From contig NZ_LR134378.1 in the NCBI RefSeq assembly GCF_900637555.1, positions 1,870,001 through 1,934,000 on the forward strand: DNA of 64,000 nt, read 5' to 3'. The position numbers and the translations under genes were made by a program. This stretch comes from Lautropia mirabilis (GTDB taxonomy: Bacteria; Pseudomonadota; Gammaproteobacteria; Burkholderiales; Burkholderiaceae_E). This document shows positions 40,643 through 49,845 of the stretch, one piece after another (the stretch's first letter is position 1; every line of letters starts with the position of its first letter). Below the pieces are notes generated by a model. It did no database searches, was not told the DNA's origin, and saw only the letters and a list, made by a program, of their open reading frames with translations.

Positions 40643-41056
40643 TCACTGCTTGGCAGCGTCCTTGGCGTTCTGAACGGCCTTGGCCGCGGCATCCTTGGCG
40701 GAATCCATCTTCTCGGAAGCAGCGTCCTTGGCAGCGCCCATCTTCTCGGAAGCGGCGTCCTTGGCCGCATCCATCTTCTCGGCGGCAGCGTCCTTGGCGT
40801 CGTGCATGTGCTGCTTGGCGTTGTCCATGGCGGCACCAGCCGATTCCTTGGCGTTGTCCATGCCCTTGGCAGCGGCGTCCTTGGCAGCTTCCACGCCCTT
40901 GGAGGCGGCTTCCTTGGCGGAATCCACGGCCTGCGAGGCGTTCTGCTTGGCGTCGTCCAGAGCCTTCTGGGCGGCTTCGGCGGCAGGATCCTGCTGTTTC
41001 TGGCAGGCAACCAGGGCCAGGGCGAGCAGCGGAGCCGCAAAGATCAGTTTACGCAT
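40643..41056 (-). CDS. Small lipoprotein with 11-residue LEA-like repeats
   Basis: The 137-residue protein starts with a lipoprotein signal (LALALVACQK, Cys18). The mature part is almost entirely helical, built from 11-residue units such as AKDAASEKMGA, AKDAASEKMDS and AKDAAAKAVQN, with Ala, Lys, Asp and Met. This is the pattern of group 3 LEA proteins and of some Lpp-like envelope helices. At DNA level the units give a 33-bp period across 40690-41000. It probably sits in the outer or inner membrane as a rod or protective protein; the function is not known. An inverted repeat lies 80-120 bases upstream of its start. Confidence 0.85.
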   Translation of the reverse strand: MRKLIFAAPLLALALVACQKQQDPAAEAAQKALDDAKQNASQAVDSAKEAASKGVEAAKDAAAKGMDNAKESAGAAMDNAKQHMHDAKDAAAEKMDAAKDAASEKMGAAKDAASEKMDSAKDAAAKAVQNAKDAAKQ

Positions 41057-41474
41057 GGTTCTCTTTTCTCTCGATTAGGGGAGTTGAACAGGACTGGCCT
41101 GATCGACATGCCGACGCTGGCTGGCACGCCAGGGAAATGCGGAAAGTGGAAGGACATCTGCCGTCTTCCGCATTGCCATATGTCAAGTCGACAATTGATG
41201 GTAGCACCCCGACCGATGCCCTTTGTGCCGGCCATGTTGTGGGCGGAGGCGGGATGGTAAGCGCTTGTACCTTTTGATACGTGCTGTCATGCAGATCGAC
41301 TGTCTGAAAGATGGTGATACATGGTGGGCGCTTTCCAGCTGGGCGGGCCGCCGGCGCAGTTCGGCGCAGGGGCCTGGACGGCCCTTCGCACGTGTGAGAG
41401 AACGTCCAGACCCCGTGCCTGGAGGCGAGCACGGGGCCGTGGCTTCCTCGCCTGCCGTGGACCGATGGCCGCCC
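41057..41474. other. Intergenic stretch with inverted repeats
   Basis: These 418 bases have no supported gene. They include the inverted repeat at 41136-41174 and CCCCGTGC/GCACGGGG (41411-41418 and 41429-41436), which could end the mutS-phosphoesterase transcript. The middle (41180-41300) is moderately AT-rich and may hold the promoter for the lipoprotein gene. Confidence 0.5.
41136..41174. repeat. Inverted repeat AATGCGGAA/TTCCGCATT
   Basis: Nine-base arms at 41136-41144 and 41166-41174 are perfect complements around a 21-base loop, in the leader of the repeat lipoprotein. The first eight bases of the left arm also occur in the arm at 33216-33223 before trpS. Confidence 0.55.
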
Positions 41475-42689
41475 TCAGGCGTGGTGGGTATAGACCCGGA
41501 AGGCCGGCCCGCGTTCCGGATCGGGGCGATCCGGCATGGCGGCTTCCGGGTTCCAGCGGATGGTCACCCACTGCCAGGTGAAGGGCGAGCCGAAGCACTC
41601 CACCCGGATGAAGTTTTCCAGGCCGTGGGAGCGCAGCAGCAGGCGGTCGGTGCGGAAGATGTGGGTATCGCCATGCAGCAGCGCCACGGGTCCGCCGAAG
41701 TCCGCTGCCGTGGCGATGATGGCCTGGCGCGTGGCCGTCCAGCCGTCGTTGCGGGCGGCCTCGAAGCCCATGTTGGCATGGGTGGCAATGACCAGCCCCC
41801 GTGCGCCATAGCGCTTGGCCAGCACGGCCGTCTCGGTCAGCCAGATGGCGTTGGCCTGCTGGCGCAGCGCCCAGGCCTCGCGCATGGCGGGGGTGGAGAA
41901 CATGGCGTTGTTGCTGCCCACCACGTGGATGGTGCAGAACTGCAGCGATCCGATGCGCCAGCGCATGTTCTCGGGCAGGCGGGGCTGTTCCAGGCTGTTG
42001 GAGTCACGCACCGACAGCTGCGGGATCATCTGGCGCTGCTGCTCGACGCGCATGCGACGGGCGCCCAGCGACTCGGGGTGGTGATAGACGCGCGAGCGCA
42101 GCCAGTGCAGGCGCTCCAGCGGCGTGCCCGGTGCATAGGGATCGTCCGGGTCGATCCAGCCGCAGTCGGTCCATTCGTTGTCGCCGGGCGTGTAGATGAG
42201 CGGATGCTGGCTGCGATCCATCATTTCCACCCGGTCCGAGAGCAGGATGTCGGAGCAGCGCTCACCGCGGCTCTTGATGTCGCCCACGTGCAGGACGAAC
42301 TCCAGATCCGTGTCGTCCAGCCCTGCCATCACCCGCTTCAGGCCCTGCTGGTCCAGCCGGTTGTAGGGGGTGTCGCCGATGAAGCCGAAGGTGAAGGCGC
42401 GGTCCTGGCCATCGAAGGGGACGGTGCCGCTGCCCCAGCCCTCATGTGGGGGAACGGGCTTGCCGGAAGTGTCAGCGGGCTTGCCCTGGGCTTCATGGAT
42501 GCTGTCCAGCTCGGACAGCGCCTTGGCGTCGAACTGGGGTACGGGGGCATCGGCCCGTGCGGTGGCCAGCAGCGAGGCTGCGGCCAGGGGCGGGGCGGTG
42601 ACGGCGGCCGTCATCTTCCGCAAGGCCCGCCGCCGCGAGGCGGACGGAGGCACTTCGGGAGGGACGGGTTGCATCGGCCTGTTGCTCAT
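41475..42689 (-). CDS. Exported calcineurin-like metallophosphoesterase (probable Tat signal)
   Basis: The 404-residue protein begins with a twin-arginine-like signal: SRRRALRK followed by a hydrophobic Ala-rich stretch ending LATARA. The mature part resembles calcineurin-type phosphoesterases, with [39 protein letters not shown] and a late HGDTH motif; these should bind two metal ions. The substrate is unknown, and no cyclic-nucleotide or purple-acid subfamily can be fixed. The start ATG at 42689 overlaps the mutS stop as ATGA, so the gene is translationally coupled to DNA mismatch repair, which is an odd neighbour for an exported enzyme. Confidence 0.82.
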   Translation of the reverse strand: MSNRPMQPVPPEVPPSASRRRALRKMTAAVTAPPLAAASLLATARADAPVPQFDAKALSELDSIHEAQGKPADTSGKPVPPHEGWGSGTVPFDGQDRAFTFGFIGDTPYNRLDQQGLKRVMAGLDDTDLEFVLHVGDIKSRGERCSDILLSDRVEMMDRSQHPLIYTPGDNEWTDCGWIDPDDPYAPGTPLERLHWLRSRVYHHPESLGARRMRVEQQRQMIPQLSVRDSNSLEQPRLPENMRWRIGSLQFCTIHVVGSNNAMFSTPAMREAWALRQQANAIWLTETAVLAKRYGARGLVIATHANMGFEAARNDGWTATRQAIIATAADFGGPVALLHGDTHIFRTDRLLLRSHGLENFIRVECFGSPFTWQWVTIRWNPEAAMPDRPDPERGPAFRVYTHHA

Positions 42690-45430
42690 GATCCTGATGG
42701 CTGCAGGACCTCGCGCCAGCGGTGCAGCTGTTCGGCGGCCTGGCGGGGCGTGATCGCGTCCAGATCCAGCGCCCGAAGCTCGTCCAGCACCTGCTGTGCC
42801 GCGGCATCGGCCCTGAGCGAAGAGAAGGGTTCCCCTCCATTTTCGCACTCCTGCGTGTCGGATGCCGGTACGTCTGATGCAACAGTGCTGTCTTGCAGGG
42901 TTTCCGTTGCAAAAAGGTCCAGCTGGGGGCCCTGGTCGGCGGCGTTCTCTTCCAGCGCCTGCAGGAGTGTCTGGGCATGGCGCAGCAGCCCGGCGGGAAG
43001 CCCCGCCAGCTTGGCCACCTGCAGGCCATGGCTCTTGCTGGCCGGCCCCGGCTGGACCTGATGCAGGAACACGATGCGCCCGTTGTGCTCGGTGGCCGAC
43101 AGGTGCAGGTTCACGGCTGCATCCTCGTGCGCAGCCAGGCTCGTCAGCTCGAAGTAGTGCGTGGCAAAGAGCGTGAGGCAACGGCGCTGCACCAGCAGGT
43201 GGCGCGCAATCGCGTGGGCCAGCGACAGTCCGTCGAAGGTGGAGGTGCCCCGGCCGATCTCGTCGACCAGCACCAGCGAGCGTTCGGTGGCGGCGTTGAC
43301 GATGACGGCTGCCTCGGTCATCTCCACCATGAAGGTGGAGCGGCCGCCGGCCAGGTCGTCGGATGCGCCGATGCGCGTGAAGATCCGGTCGATGGGGCCG
43401 ACTTCGCAGGCGGTGGCCGGCACGAAGCTGCCGCACCAGGCCAGAATGGCAATGAGGGCTGCCTGCCGCATGTAGGTGGACTTGCCGCCCATGTTGGGGC
43501 CGGTGATGATCAGCAGCCGCCGCTGCGGCGTCAGCTCGCAGTCGTTGGCAATGAACTGCTCCACCATGCCTTCCACCACCGGGTGTCGTCCGCCTTTCAC
43601 GAGCAGTCCCGGCACGGCCAGCAGGCCCGGCCGACTCCAGCCCGACTGCCCGGCCACCTGGGCAAAGGCCTGGCACACATCCAGGTGGGCCAGGCCGGCG
43701 GCCAGCCGCTGCAGGGCCGGTGTATGTGGAGCCAGCTCGGTCAGCAGCTGCTCGTAGAGCGCCCGCTCGCGCGCCAGTGCCCGTTCACGGGCTGACAGCG
43801 CCTTGTCCTCGAAGGCCTTCAGTTCGGGTGTGATGTAGCGTTCGGCCGCTTTCAGCGTCTGGCGGCGCCGGTACTCGGTGGGGATGCGGTCGGCGTGGCT
43901 GCGGCCCACCTCAATGTAGAAACCGTGCACGCTGTTGTAGCCCACCTTCAGCGTGGCGATGCCGGTACGCTCGCGCTCGCGCGCTTCCATCTCGGCCAGA
44001 AAGCCGTCGCAGCCGGCGTCGATGTCGCGCAGCTCGTCAAGCTGGGCATCGAAGCCGGGGCGGATCACGCCGCCGTCGCGGATCATCGTGGCTGGCTCGT
44101 CCAGCAGTGTGGCCGACAGCCGTTCGCCGATGGCCGGATCGATGTCGGCTGCCTGGGCCAGCTGCTGCAACGCGGTGAGGGCTGCCGGCTCGGTCTCAGC
44201 GCCCGGAACATCCAGCTGGGCCTGCAGCTGCGAGACGCAGGCACCCAGGACCGGCAGGCTGTCGCGCAGCGCCACCAGCTCGCGCGGCCGTGCGCTGCCC
44301 AGCATGATGCGCGACGCAATCCGCTCGATGTCGGCCGCCTGCGAGAGCAGCCGCCCGATGGGCTGTGCCATGTCCTTTTCCAGCAGCAGCGCCACCAGCG
44401 CCTGGCGAGCGTGCACGGCGGTGCGGTCCTGCAGCGGTGCCAGCAGCCATTGGCGCAGCAGCCGGCTGCCGGCCGCGGTGGCGCAGACATCCATCCGCGA
44501 CAGCAGCGTCGGCCCCTGTTCCTCCTGCAGCGGGCGTACCAGTTCCAGATTTCGGCGTGCCACCTGGTCGATGATGATGTGCGCCTCGCGCCGCACGCGC
44601 TCGATGGGCTGCAGGTGCCGGAAGGGCTGGCCGATGTTCTGACCCAGATAGACCAGCAGCGCACCGATGGCGGCCTGGCCGGCCTCGTCCTCCTGCAGCT
44701 CGGTGGCGTGCAGCGTCTGGATGCCCAGGGCCTCGCAGATGGTGCGACCGGCACGCGCCACGTCGAACTGCCAGTCCGGCCTGGCCAGGATGGGCATCAC
44801 CGGCGTGGTGCGGGCATGCAGGCGCAGACGCTCCAGCAGCACCGACTTGTTGCGTGCCGCCGCCTCGGACACCAGCAGCTCGCCTGGGCCGATCCGCTCG
44901 ATCTCGGCTTCCAGCTCGGCCTCGGGCAGGGTGGTGAGCGTGCAGCGCCCGCTGGCGGCCACCACGGTGGCCAGCGTGACCAGCGGTGTAGTCCGGGCAC
45001 CTCGCCGCCCTGCGTCGGAGAACACCAGCGCCGCCAGCGGCCGGTCCTCGCGTTCTGGCAGCAGTTGCGCGTCCGTCAGCGTGCCGGGGGTGATGGTGCG
45101 GATCACCTTCCGCTCCACGGGCCCCTTGCTGGCGGCCGGATCGCCAATCTGCTCGCAGATGGCCACCGACTGGCCCAGCGCCACCAACCGCGCTAGGTAC
45201 TGCTCCAGCGCCTGCACGGGTACCCCGGCCATCGGGATTGGCTCGCCGGCCGACGTGCCACGCTTGGTCAGTGTGATCGACAGCAGCTGAGCCGCCTTTC
45301 GGGCATCCTCGTAGAACATCTCGTAAAAGTCGCCCATCCGGTAGAAAAGCAGCGCATCCGGATGTTCGGCCTTGATGCTCAGGTACTGGCGCATCATCGG
45401 CGTGTGGGCGGAGAGATCGACGGAGGACAT
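42686..45430 (-). CDS. mutS: DNA mismatch repair protein MutS
   Basis: MutS recognises base mismatches and recruits MutL. The protein (914 aa) has the mismatch-reading Phe35-x-Glu37 motif in GDFYEMF, the connector, lever and clamp domains, and the ATPase with Walker [12 protein letters not shown] from residue 644, followed by [12 protein letters not shown] and ATHYFELT. The C-terminal tail beyond about residue 820 includes the helix that mediates tetramerisation in E. coli. The length is slightly above E. coli MutS (853). No strong ribosome site is visible before the ATG. The upstream 222 bases contain an imperfect direct repeat. Confidence 0.97.
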   Translation of the reverse strand: MSSVDLSAHTPMMRQYLSIKAEHPDALLFYRMGDFYEMFYEDARKAAQLLSITLTKRGTSAGEPIPMAGVPVQALEQYLARLVALGQSVAICEQIGDPAASKGPVERKVIRTITPGTLTDAQLLPEREDRPLAALVFSDAGRRGARTTPLVTLATVVAASGRCTLTTLPEAELEAEIERIGPGELLVSEAAARNKSVLLERLRLHARTTPVMPILARPDWQFDVARAGRTICEALGIQTLHATELQEDEAGQAAIGALLVYLGQNIGQPFRHLQPIERVRREAHIIIDQVARRNLELVRPLQEEQGPTLLSRMDVCATAAGSRLLRQWLLAPLQDRTAVHARQALVALLLEKDMAQPIGRLLSQAADIERIASRIMLGSARPRELVALRDSLPVLGACVSQLQAQLDVPGAETEPAALTALQQLAQAADIDPAIGERLSATLLDEPATMIRDGGVIRPGFDAQLDELRDIDAGCDGFLAEMEARERERTGIATLKVGYNSVHGFYIEVGRSHADRIPTEYRRRQTLKAAERYITPELKAFEDKALSARERALARERALYEQLLTELAPHTPALQRLAAGLAHLDVCQAFAQVAGQSGWSRPGLLAVPGLLVKGGRHPVVEGMVEQFIANDCELTPQRRLLIITGPNMGGKSTYMRQAALIAILAWCGSFVPATACEVGPIDRIFTRIGASDDLAGGRSTFMVEMTEAAVIVNAATERSLVLVDEIGRGTSTFDGLSLAHAIARHLLVQRRCLTLFATHYFELTSLAAHEDAAVNLHLSATEHNGRIVFLHQVQPGPASKSHGLQVAKLAGLPAGLLRHAQTLLQALEENAADQGPQLDLFATETLQDSTVASDVPASDTQECENGGEPFSSLRADAAAQQVLDELRALDLDAITPRQAAEQLHRWREVLQPSGS

Positions 45431-45492
45431 GGCGGGCAGGCAAGCGTTGGGAACCAGACACGATGGTAACGTGATGGCAACCCGTGAGCCGT

Positions 45493-45604
45493 GCGATCCG
45501 GGAGCCCGGGCAGTCTGGGGGCCTGAGCAGTCTAGTAGTCCAGGCAGTCAGGAGCTTGGGGAGCATTTGGCCCCCTGGGCGATCCGGGGCTCGGGGCAGT
45601 TCGG
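45493..45604. repeat. Imperfect 26-bp direct repeat upstream of mutS
   Basis: GCGATCCGGG followed by GGGCAGT-type sequence occurs at 45493-45518 and again at 45579-45604, with 20 of 26 positions the same and 86 bp between starts. Four GCAGT copies lie in this stretch. It is the non-coding gap between the LysR gene and mutS; no gene is supported in it. Confidence 0.5.
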
Positions 45605-45652
45605 CACCCTGGAGGCTTCCCGCTGCCCGGGGCCCACGGGGCAGATCGATGG

Positions 45653-46573
45653 TCAGTGTGCCGCGTCGGTGTTCCAGGGCGCCTCCCGCCAGCGCCGGGC
45701 CAGGAATTCGATGAAGACGTCCAGCCGGCGCGGGACCGGGTCGCGCCGCGCCCGCACGGCGCTGATGTGGGTGACGGGCACGGTCCAGTCCGGCAGCACC
45801 GGTACCAGGCGTCCGCTGCGCAGAGCATCGTGGATGTCCCAGGTTTCCCGCAGCGAGATGCCCAGCCCCGCCAGGCACCAGGCGTGCAGGATGTCGCCGC
45901 TGTCACTGCCCAGCGCCCCGTTCATCACCACCGTCCGTTCCCGCCGTCCCTGGCGCAGGGCCCAGGTGGTCTGCGCCCCGTCCGCGCCGGCCGGCAGCAG
46001 GGCCTGATGCCGACTCAGATCCTCAGGCCGATGCGGCGTGCCGTGGGCGGCCAGATAGCCTGGTGAGGCCACCAGCATGCCGCGGTTGAGTGCCAGCGGC
46101 GTGGACACCAGACGCGAATCGGTCGGCTCGTCCAGGCGGATGGCCAGATCGAAGCCGTCGCCGTACAGGTCCACCATCCGGTCGGTCAGGCGAAGGTCGA
46201 AGCCGACCTGTGGGTGCCGGCGACTGAACTCGGCGATGGCCGGGGCCACGTGCTTGCGTCCGAACGGCGCCGGTGCCGTCAGCCGGATGACGCCGCGCAG
46301 CGTGTCGTCGTCACCCTGGCCCACCTGCTGGATCTCGTCCAGGATGGACAGCACCGAGCGGGCACGCGCTGCAATGGTGCGTCCCTCGTCGGTGATGCGC
46401 AGATTGCGCGTGTTGCGCTCGAAGAGGGGCGTGCCCAGCGCGTTCTCCAGTCGCGCGATCTGCTTGCTGACGGTCTTTGGATCCAGTTGCAGGCTACGGG
46501 CGGCTGCCGAGAAACTGGCGCTGTCGGCAACCCGTACCAGAACGTGCAGATCGTCGAGGTTTCGCAAAGACAT
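45653..46573 (-). CDS. LysR-family transcriptional regulator
   Basis: The 306-residue protein has the N-terminal winged helix of the LysR family (about residues 6-65: DLHVLVRVADSASFSAAARS then KTVSKQIARLENALG) and a substrate-binding region with two alpha/beta subdomains. The similarity is to the DsdC/CrgA-like group that usually senses small organic molecules. The gene has no divergent partner next to it; the nearest upstream gene on the other strand is the L36 paralogue 271 bases away, so its target is unclear. A small hairpin CCCCAT/ATGGGG at 46660-46677 lies in its upstream region. Confidence 0.9.
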   Translation of the reverse strand: MSLRNLDDLHVLVRVADSASFSAAARSLQLDPKTVSKQIARLENALGTPLFERNTRNLRITDEGRTIAARARSVLSILDEIQQVGQGDDDTLRGVIRLTAPAPFGRKHVAPAIAEFSRRHPQVGFDLRLTDRMVDLYGDGFDLAIRLDEPTDSRLVSTPLALNRGMLVASPGYLAAHGTPHRPEDLSRHQALLPAGADGAQTTWALRQGRRERTVVMNGALGSDSGDILHAWCLAGLGISLRETWDIHDALRSGRLVPVLPDWTVPVTHISAVRARRDPVPRRLDVFIEFLARRWREAPWNTDAAH

Positions 46574-46780
46574 CGATACATCCTGCCCAATACAAGCGGT
46601 CTTGTTGTGAGATAAGTAATTGACTGGAACATTCTGTCACATCGCAGGGTGAAGGACAGCCCCATAAAAAGATGGGGAAGGGCGATGTCCGAAGTCGGGA
46701 TAGGAGGGGGCTTTCATCGTGCGGCGCCCTCGCCATGTGCCTTCATGACGACAGTTCCGCGGACAGAGAGCAGGTGCCTC

Positions 46781-46808
46781 TTGGCTCTTATTGCTAATGC
46801 AGTATCAT
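46781..46808 (+). promoter_or_regulatory. Promoter of the L36 paralogue
   Basis: TTGGCT (46781-46786) and TATCAT (46803-46808) are 16 bases apart, matching sigma-70 boxes at four and five of six positions. The -10 box overlaps the palindrome at 46793-46812, as expected for a repressible promoter. Confidence 0.6.
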
Positions 46809-46812
46809 TAGC
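46793..46812. promoter_or_regulatory. Zur-like palindromic operator
   Basis: GCTAATG (46793-46799) and CATTAGC (46806-46812) are perfect inverted arms with a six-base centre (CAGTAT). The ATG-N6-CAT core has the spacing of proteobacterial Zur sites, and the next gene is a typical Zur target. This is inference from pattern and context. Confidence 0.55.
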
Positions 46813-46844
46813 GTTTTGATGAAACGCCATGAGGAGCCCAAACC

Positions 46845-46997
46845 ATGCAGGTCCTGTCGTCCTTGAAGGAAGCCAAGAAACGTGCCCGTGACTGCCAGGT
46901 GGTGCGGCGGCGTGGGCGCATCTACATCATCTGCAAGTCCAACCCGCGCTTCAAGGCGCGCCAGGGCGGGGCCAAGAACCGCAACAAGCACGCCTGA
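46845..46997 (+). CDS. rpmJ2: Ribosomal protein bL36, zinc-independent paralogue (YkgO type)
   Basis: The 50-residue protein is too short for usual gene-length cut-offs but is clear: [20 protein letters not shown], then [20 protein letters not shown], then a Lys/Asn/Gly end. This is the variant L36 that lacks the four-ligand zinc ribbon of the main bL36 and replaces it when zinc is scarce. In other bacteria such genes are repressed by Zur. The preceding promoter overlaps a palindrome of the right type. AGGAGC lies upstream of the ATG. It stands alone here; an L31 paralogue is not adjacent. Confidence 0.9.
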   Translation: MQVLSSLKEAKKRARDCQVVRRRGRIYIICKSNPRFKARQGGAKNRNKHA

Positions 46998-47170
46998 AAC
47001 ATCGCTCCAAAGCGCGGCGCGCACTGTTCAAGGCCTGGAGAACAGGGCTCAGATCGCGGCCCGAAGCCGCCGTGCCTGGTGCCGAAGGGCCGGGCACGCC
47101 AGGCACGCATCGGGTTTTCCAGAGTTCAGGGCGGGTCTTTCAGCCTTGGGCGGGCCGTATCATCCCGGGC

Positions 47171-48115
47171 ATGAGTACGCAGCCTGCCGTGTCCGGGGCA
47201 TCGCCTTCGCCCCCATCCACATCTTCATCCCCGCAGTCCCCCTCTCCGTTTTCGCTGTCGCGCCAGGAGCTGGCGCTGGTGGCCGTCACGGCCTTCTGGG
47301 GCAGCACCTTTCTCATCATCCAGCTGGCCATGCAGCACAGCGGGCCGCTGTTCTTCGTGGGGCTGCGCTTCGTCACGGCCGGACTGGTTGGAACGCTGGT
47401 GTTCTGGAAGCGATTGCAGGGTCTTACCCGGCAGGATCTGGTGGCGGGCATGGTGATCGGGATCAGCATCTGCCTGGGCTATGTGCTGCAGACCTGGGGG
47501 CTGAAGACGATTCCGGTCAGTCAGTCGGCCTTCATCACCGGGCTGTATGTGCCGATGGTGCCGCTGCTGCAGTGGCTGGTGATGCGTCGCCGACCGTCGG
47601 CCATGAACCTGGTGGGGGTGACGCTGGCCTTTGCGGGGCTGGTGCTGATGGCAGGTCCCCAGGAGGGCGAGTTCGGCATGACCTTCGGGGCATGGGTGAC
47701 GCTGGCTGGGGCGGTGGCCATCGCCTTCGAGATCATCCTGATCGGGCACTACGCCGGCCGGGTGGACCTGGGGCGGGTGACGGTCGTTCAGCTGTACGCA
47801 GCCGGACTGCTGTCGTTTCTCCTGATGCCCGTTCTGGGCGAATCGGTTCCGGAATTTTCCTGGGTGTGGCTGGTGGGGGCTATCGGGCTGGGCCTCAGCA
47901 GCATCCTCATCCAGCTGGGCATGAACTGGGCCCAGAAAACGGTCTCGCCCACCCGGGCCACAGTCATCTACGCCGGTGAGCCGGTCTGGGGCGGGCTGGC
48001 CGGTTATGCAGCCGGTGAACGTCTGCCGCTGCTGGCCCTGGCCGGGGGCGCGCTGATCGTGACCGGGGTGCTGGTCAGCGAGCTGAAGCTACGCCGGCGC
48101 CAGCCCGGGTCCTGA
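47171..48115 (+). CDS. EamA/DMT-family transporter (ten-helix)
   Basis: The 314-residue protein has two EamA repeats of about five membrane helices each (first repeat from FWGSTFLIIQLAMQHSGPLF, second from AWVTLAGAVAIAFEIILIG with WAQKTVSPTRATVIYAGEPVWG). DMT permeases export or import small metabolites such as amino acids, nucleosides and their analogues; the substrate cannot be told. The Ser/Pro-rich first 28 residues are cytoplasmic. The ATG at 47171 is my choice since the earlier open frame has no similarity. It is 173 bases after rpmJ2 with no obvious terminator between. Confidence 0.9.
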   Translation: MSTQPAVSGASPSPPSTSSSPQSPSPFSLSRQELALVAVTAFWGSTFLIIQLAMQHSGPLFFVGLRFVTAGLVGTLVFWKRLQGLTRQDLVAGMVIGISICLGYVLQTWGLKTIPVSQSAFITGLYVPMVPLLQWLVMRRRPSAMNLVGVTLAFAGLVLMAGPQEGEFGMTFGAWVTLAGAVAIAFEIILIGHYAGRVDLGRVTVVQLYAAGLLSFLLMPVLGESVPEFSWVWLVGAIGLGLSSILIQLGMNWAQKTVSPTRATVIYAGEPVWGGLAGYAAGERLPLLALAGGALIVTGVLVSELKLRRRQPGS

Positions 48116-48182
48116 TCGCATCAGGGCATCGGCATGGGCCATGGGCAGTCCTTGGTGGCCAGCCGACCAGCCATGGCGTATT

Positions 48183-49826
48183 TCAGGACGCCCGCTGCCG
48201 GGGACGCAGCAGCCGGTTGGTGATCCATGCCCCGCTGGTCAGGATGACTGCCCCCAGGTGCATCACCACGGTGTAGCTGCGGTCAAAGGCCGTCTGGGCA
48301 GCGACCAGCAGGCTAGCTGCCTCTTGGCGGGCGGCTGCATCCTCTGCAGGCAGGGAGCCCGCCAGCCCCGGTTCGGCCAGGGTTGGGGACAGATGCTGGC
48401 CAAGGTGCGCCAGGTGATCGGGCAGGGCGCCGCCGGATGCCGCCACGATGTCCAGGGCCGCGCTGATGCTTCGGGCGGCCGCTGCGTCCACGCCCGGTGG
48501 CAGCTGCACGAACACCGTGTAGAGCCCGGTCAGCAAGCTGCCCAGCAGTGCGATCGACAGCAGCGCACCGAATTCATAGGCCACTTCCTCCACGGACGAG
48601 GCCATGCCGGCCCGGTGCGGTGGCGCGCTTTCCACGATGGCGGTGGAGGCCACCGAGATGGTGGCGCCCAGGCCCAGCCCGGCCAGCAGCAGGCCCGTCA
48701 CCAGCCATCCCAGGCCCTCATGGGCCGCCGGCAGGCCCGATGGATGCCACGGGAGCGCCTGGGCGGCCACCAGCATGCCCAATGCACCCACAGCCAGACC
48801 ACCGGCAATCAGCCGCCGCAGGCCGATATGGTGCAGCCACAGGCCTCCCAGGATGGAACTGGGCAGCGTGCCGATGAACAGCACCGAGGCCAGCAGCCCG
48901 CTCTGCAGCGGCGTGTAGCCGGCTACCCACTGAAAGCGCTGTGAGACGCCCAGCAGCACGCCACCGGTCGTGAACGTCACCGACACGGCGCCCAGCACGC
49001 CCGCGGCAAAGGCGGGGTTGCGAAACAGCGAGAAGTCCAGCAGGGGATGGGTTAGCTGGCGCTGTCGCCGGACGAAGGCCAGTCCTGCCACAAGGCCAGC
49101 GGCCAGGGCGGCGCCCAGCACTCCAAGGTCGATGGGCGGATGGGTGGCCGTCTTGATGGCCAGCACCAGCGAGGAGAGCGCAAGCAGCGCCAGCACCGAC
49201 GAGGGCAGATCCCAGGGATCTGCGTTCGGGTTGCGCTGTTCGGGTGCCACGAACCAGGTGCCCAGCCAGGCCACGGCGATGATGGGCACGTTGACGAGAA
49301 AGAGCGCGCCCCAGTGGAAGTGGCCCAGCAGCCAGCCGCCCAGCAGCGGCCCCAGAATGGCACCCACCAGCGACAGGCAGGCCCAGACCGAGATGGCCAG
49401 CGCCCGTTCGCGCTCGTCGGCAAAGCCCACCCGGATGAGGGCCAGCGTGGCCGGCAGCATGGCCGAGGCGCCCATGGCCTGCAGCACGCGGGCCAGCACC
49501 AGAACGGCCACCGAGCCCGCATAGGCCGCCATCAGCGAGGCCAGCCCGAAGATGACCAGCCCCACCAGGTACATGCGCCGGTGGCCGATGCGGTCGCCCA
49601 GCGTGCCCGCACCCAGCAGCAGTCCGGTACTGAAGAGCGGATAGGCATTGACGATCCACAGCCCTTCGGCCGCGCTGGCGTGCAGTTCATGCGTGAGCAC
49701 CGGCAGGGCCGTCAGCAGGATGGTGATGTCCACCGTGACCAGCAGCAGGCCCAGGCCCACCATCATCAGCAGCAGCCAGCGGTGGGGAGATTTCGGTGCA
49801 GCGGAAAAGGGATGTTCCTCGGTCAT
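48183..49826 (-). CDS. MFS drug-resistance transporter, DHA2 (SmvA-like, 14 helices)
   Basis: The 547-residue protein has about 14 membrane helices, with the DHA2 N-terminal motif LLVTVDITILLTALPVL, a GDRIGHRRMYLVGL loop and GPLLGGWLLG. SmvA-type relatives export cationic compounds such as methyl viologen, quaternary ammonium and related biocides. The C-terminal region includes an Ala-rich periplasmic loop (about residues 450-500) that is longer than usual. Its start is 19 bases downstream of the speG stop, so the two are likely one transcript and may share a role in polyamine or cationic-compound handling. This link is an inference. Confidence 0.88.
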   Translation of the reverse strand: MTEEHPFSAAPKSPHRWLLLMMVGLGLLLVTVDITILLTALPVLTHELHASAAEGLWIVNAYPLFSTGLLLGAGTLGDRIGHRRMYLVGLVIFGLASLMAAYAGSVAVLVLARVLQAMGASAMLPATLALIRVGFADERERALAISVWACLSLVGAILGPLLGGWLLGHFHWGALFLVNVPIIAVAWLGTWFVAPEQRNPNADPWDLPSSVLALLALSSLVLAIKTATHPPIDLGVLGAALAAGLVAGLAFVRRQRQLTHPLLDFSLFRNPAFAAGVLGAVSVTFTTGGVLLGVSQRFQWVAGYTPLQSGLLASVLFIGTLPSSILGGLWLHHIGLRRLIAGGLAVGALGMLVAAQALPWHPSGLPAAHEGLGWLVTGLLLAGLGLGATISVASTAIVESAPPHRAGMASSVEEVAYEFGALLSIALLGSLLTGLYTVFVQLPPGVDAAAARSISAALDIVAASGGALPDHLAHLGQHLSPTLAEPGLAGSLPAEDAAARQEAASLLVAAQTAFDRSYTVVMHLGAVILTSGAWITNRLLRPRQRAS

Positions 49827-49845
49827 CGACGATGCCTGTGCCGCC

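Noticed and set aside
42690-43676. Upstream open frame leading into the phosphoesterase
   Set aside because: It lies inside mutS in another frame, and the real start is the ATG at 42689 overlapping the mutS stop.
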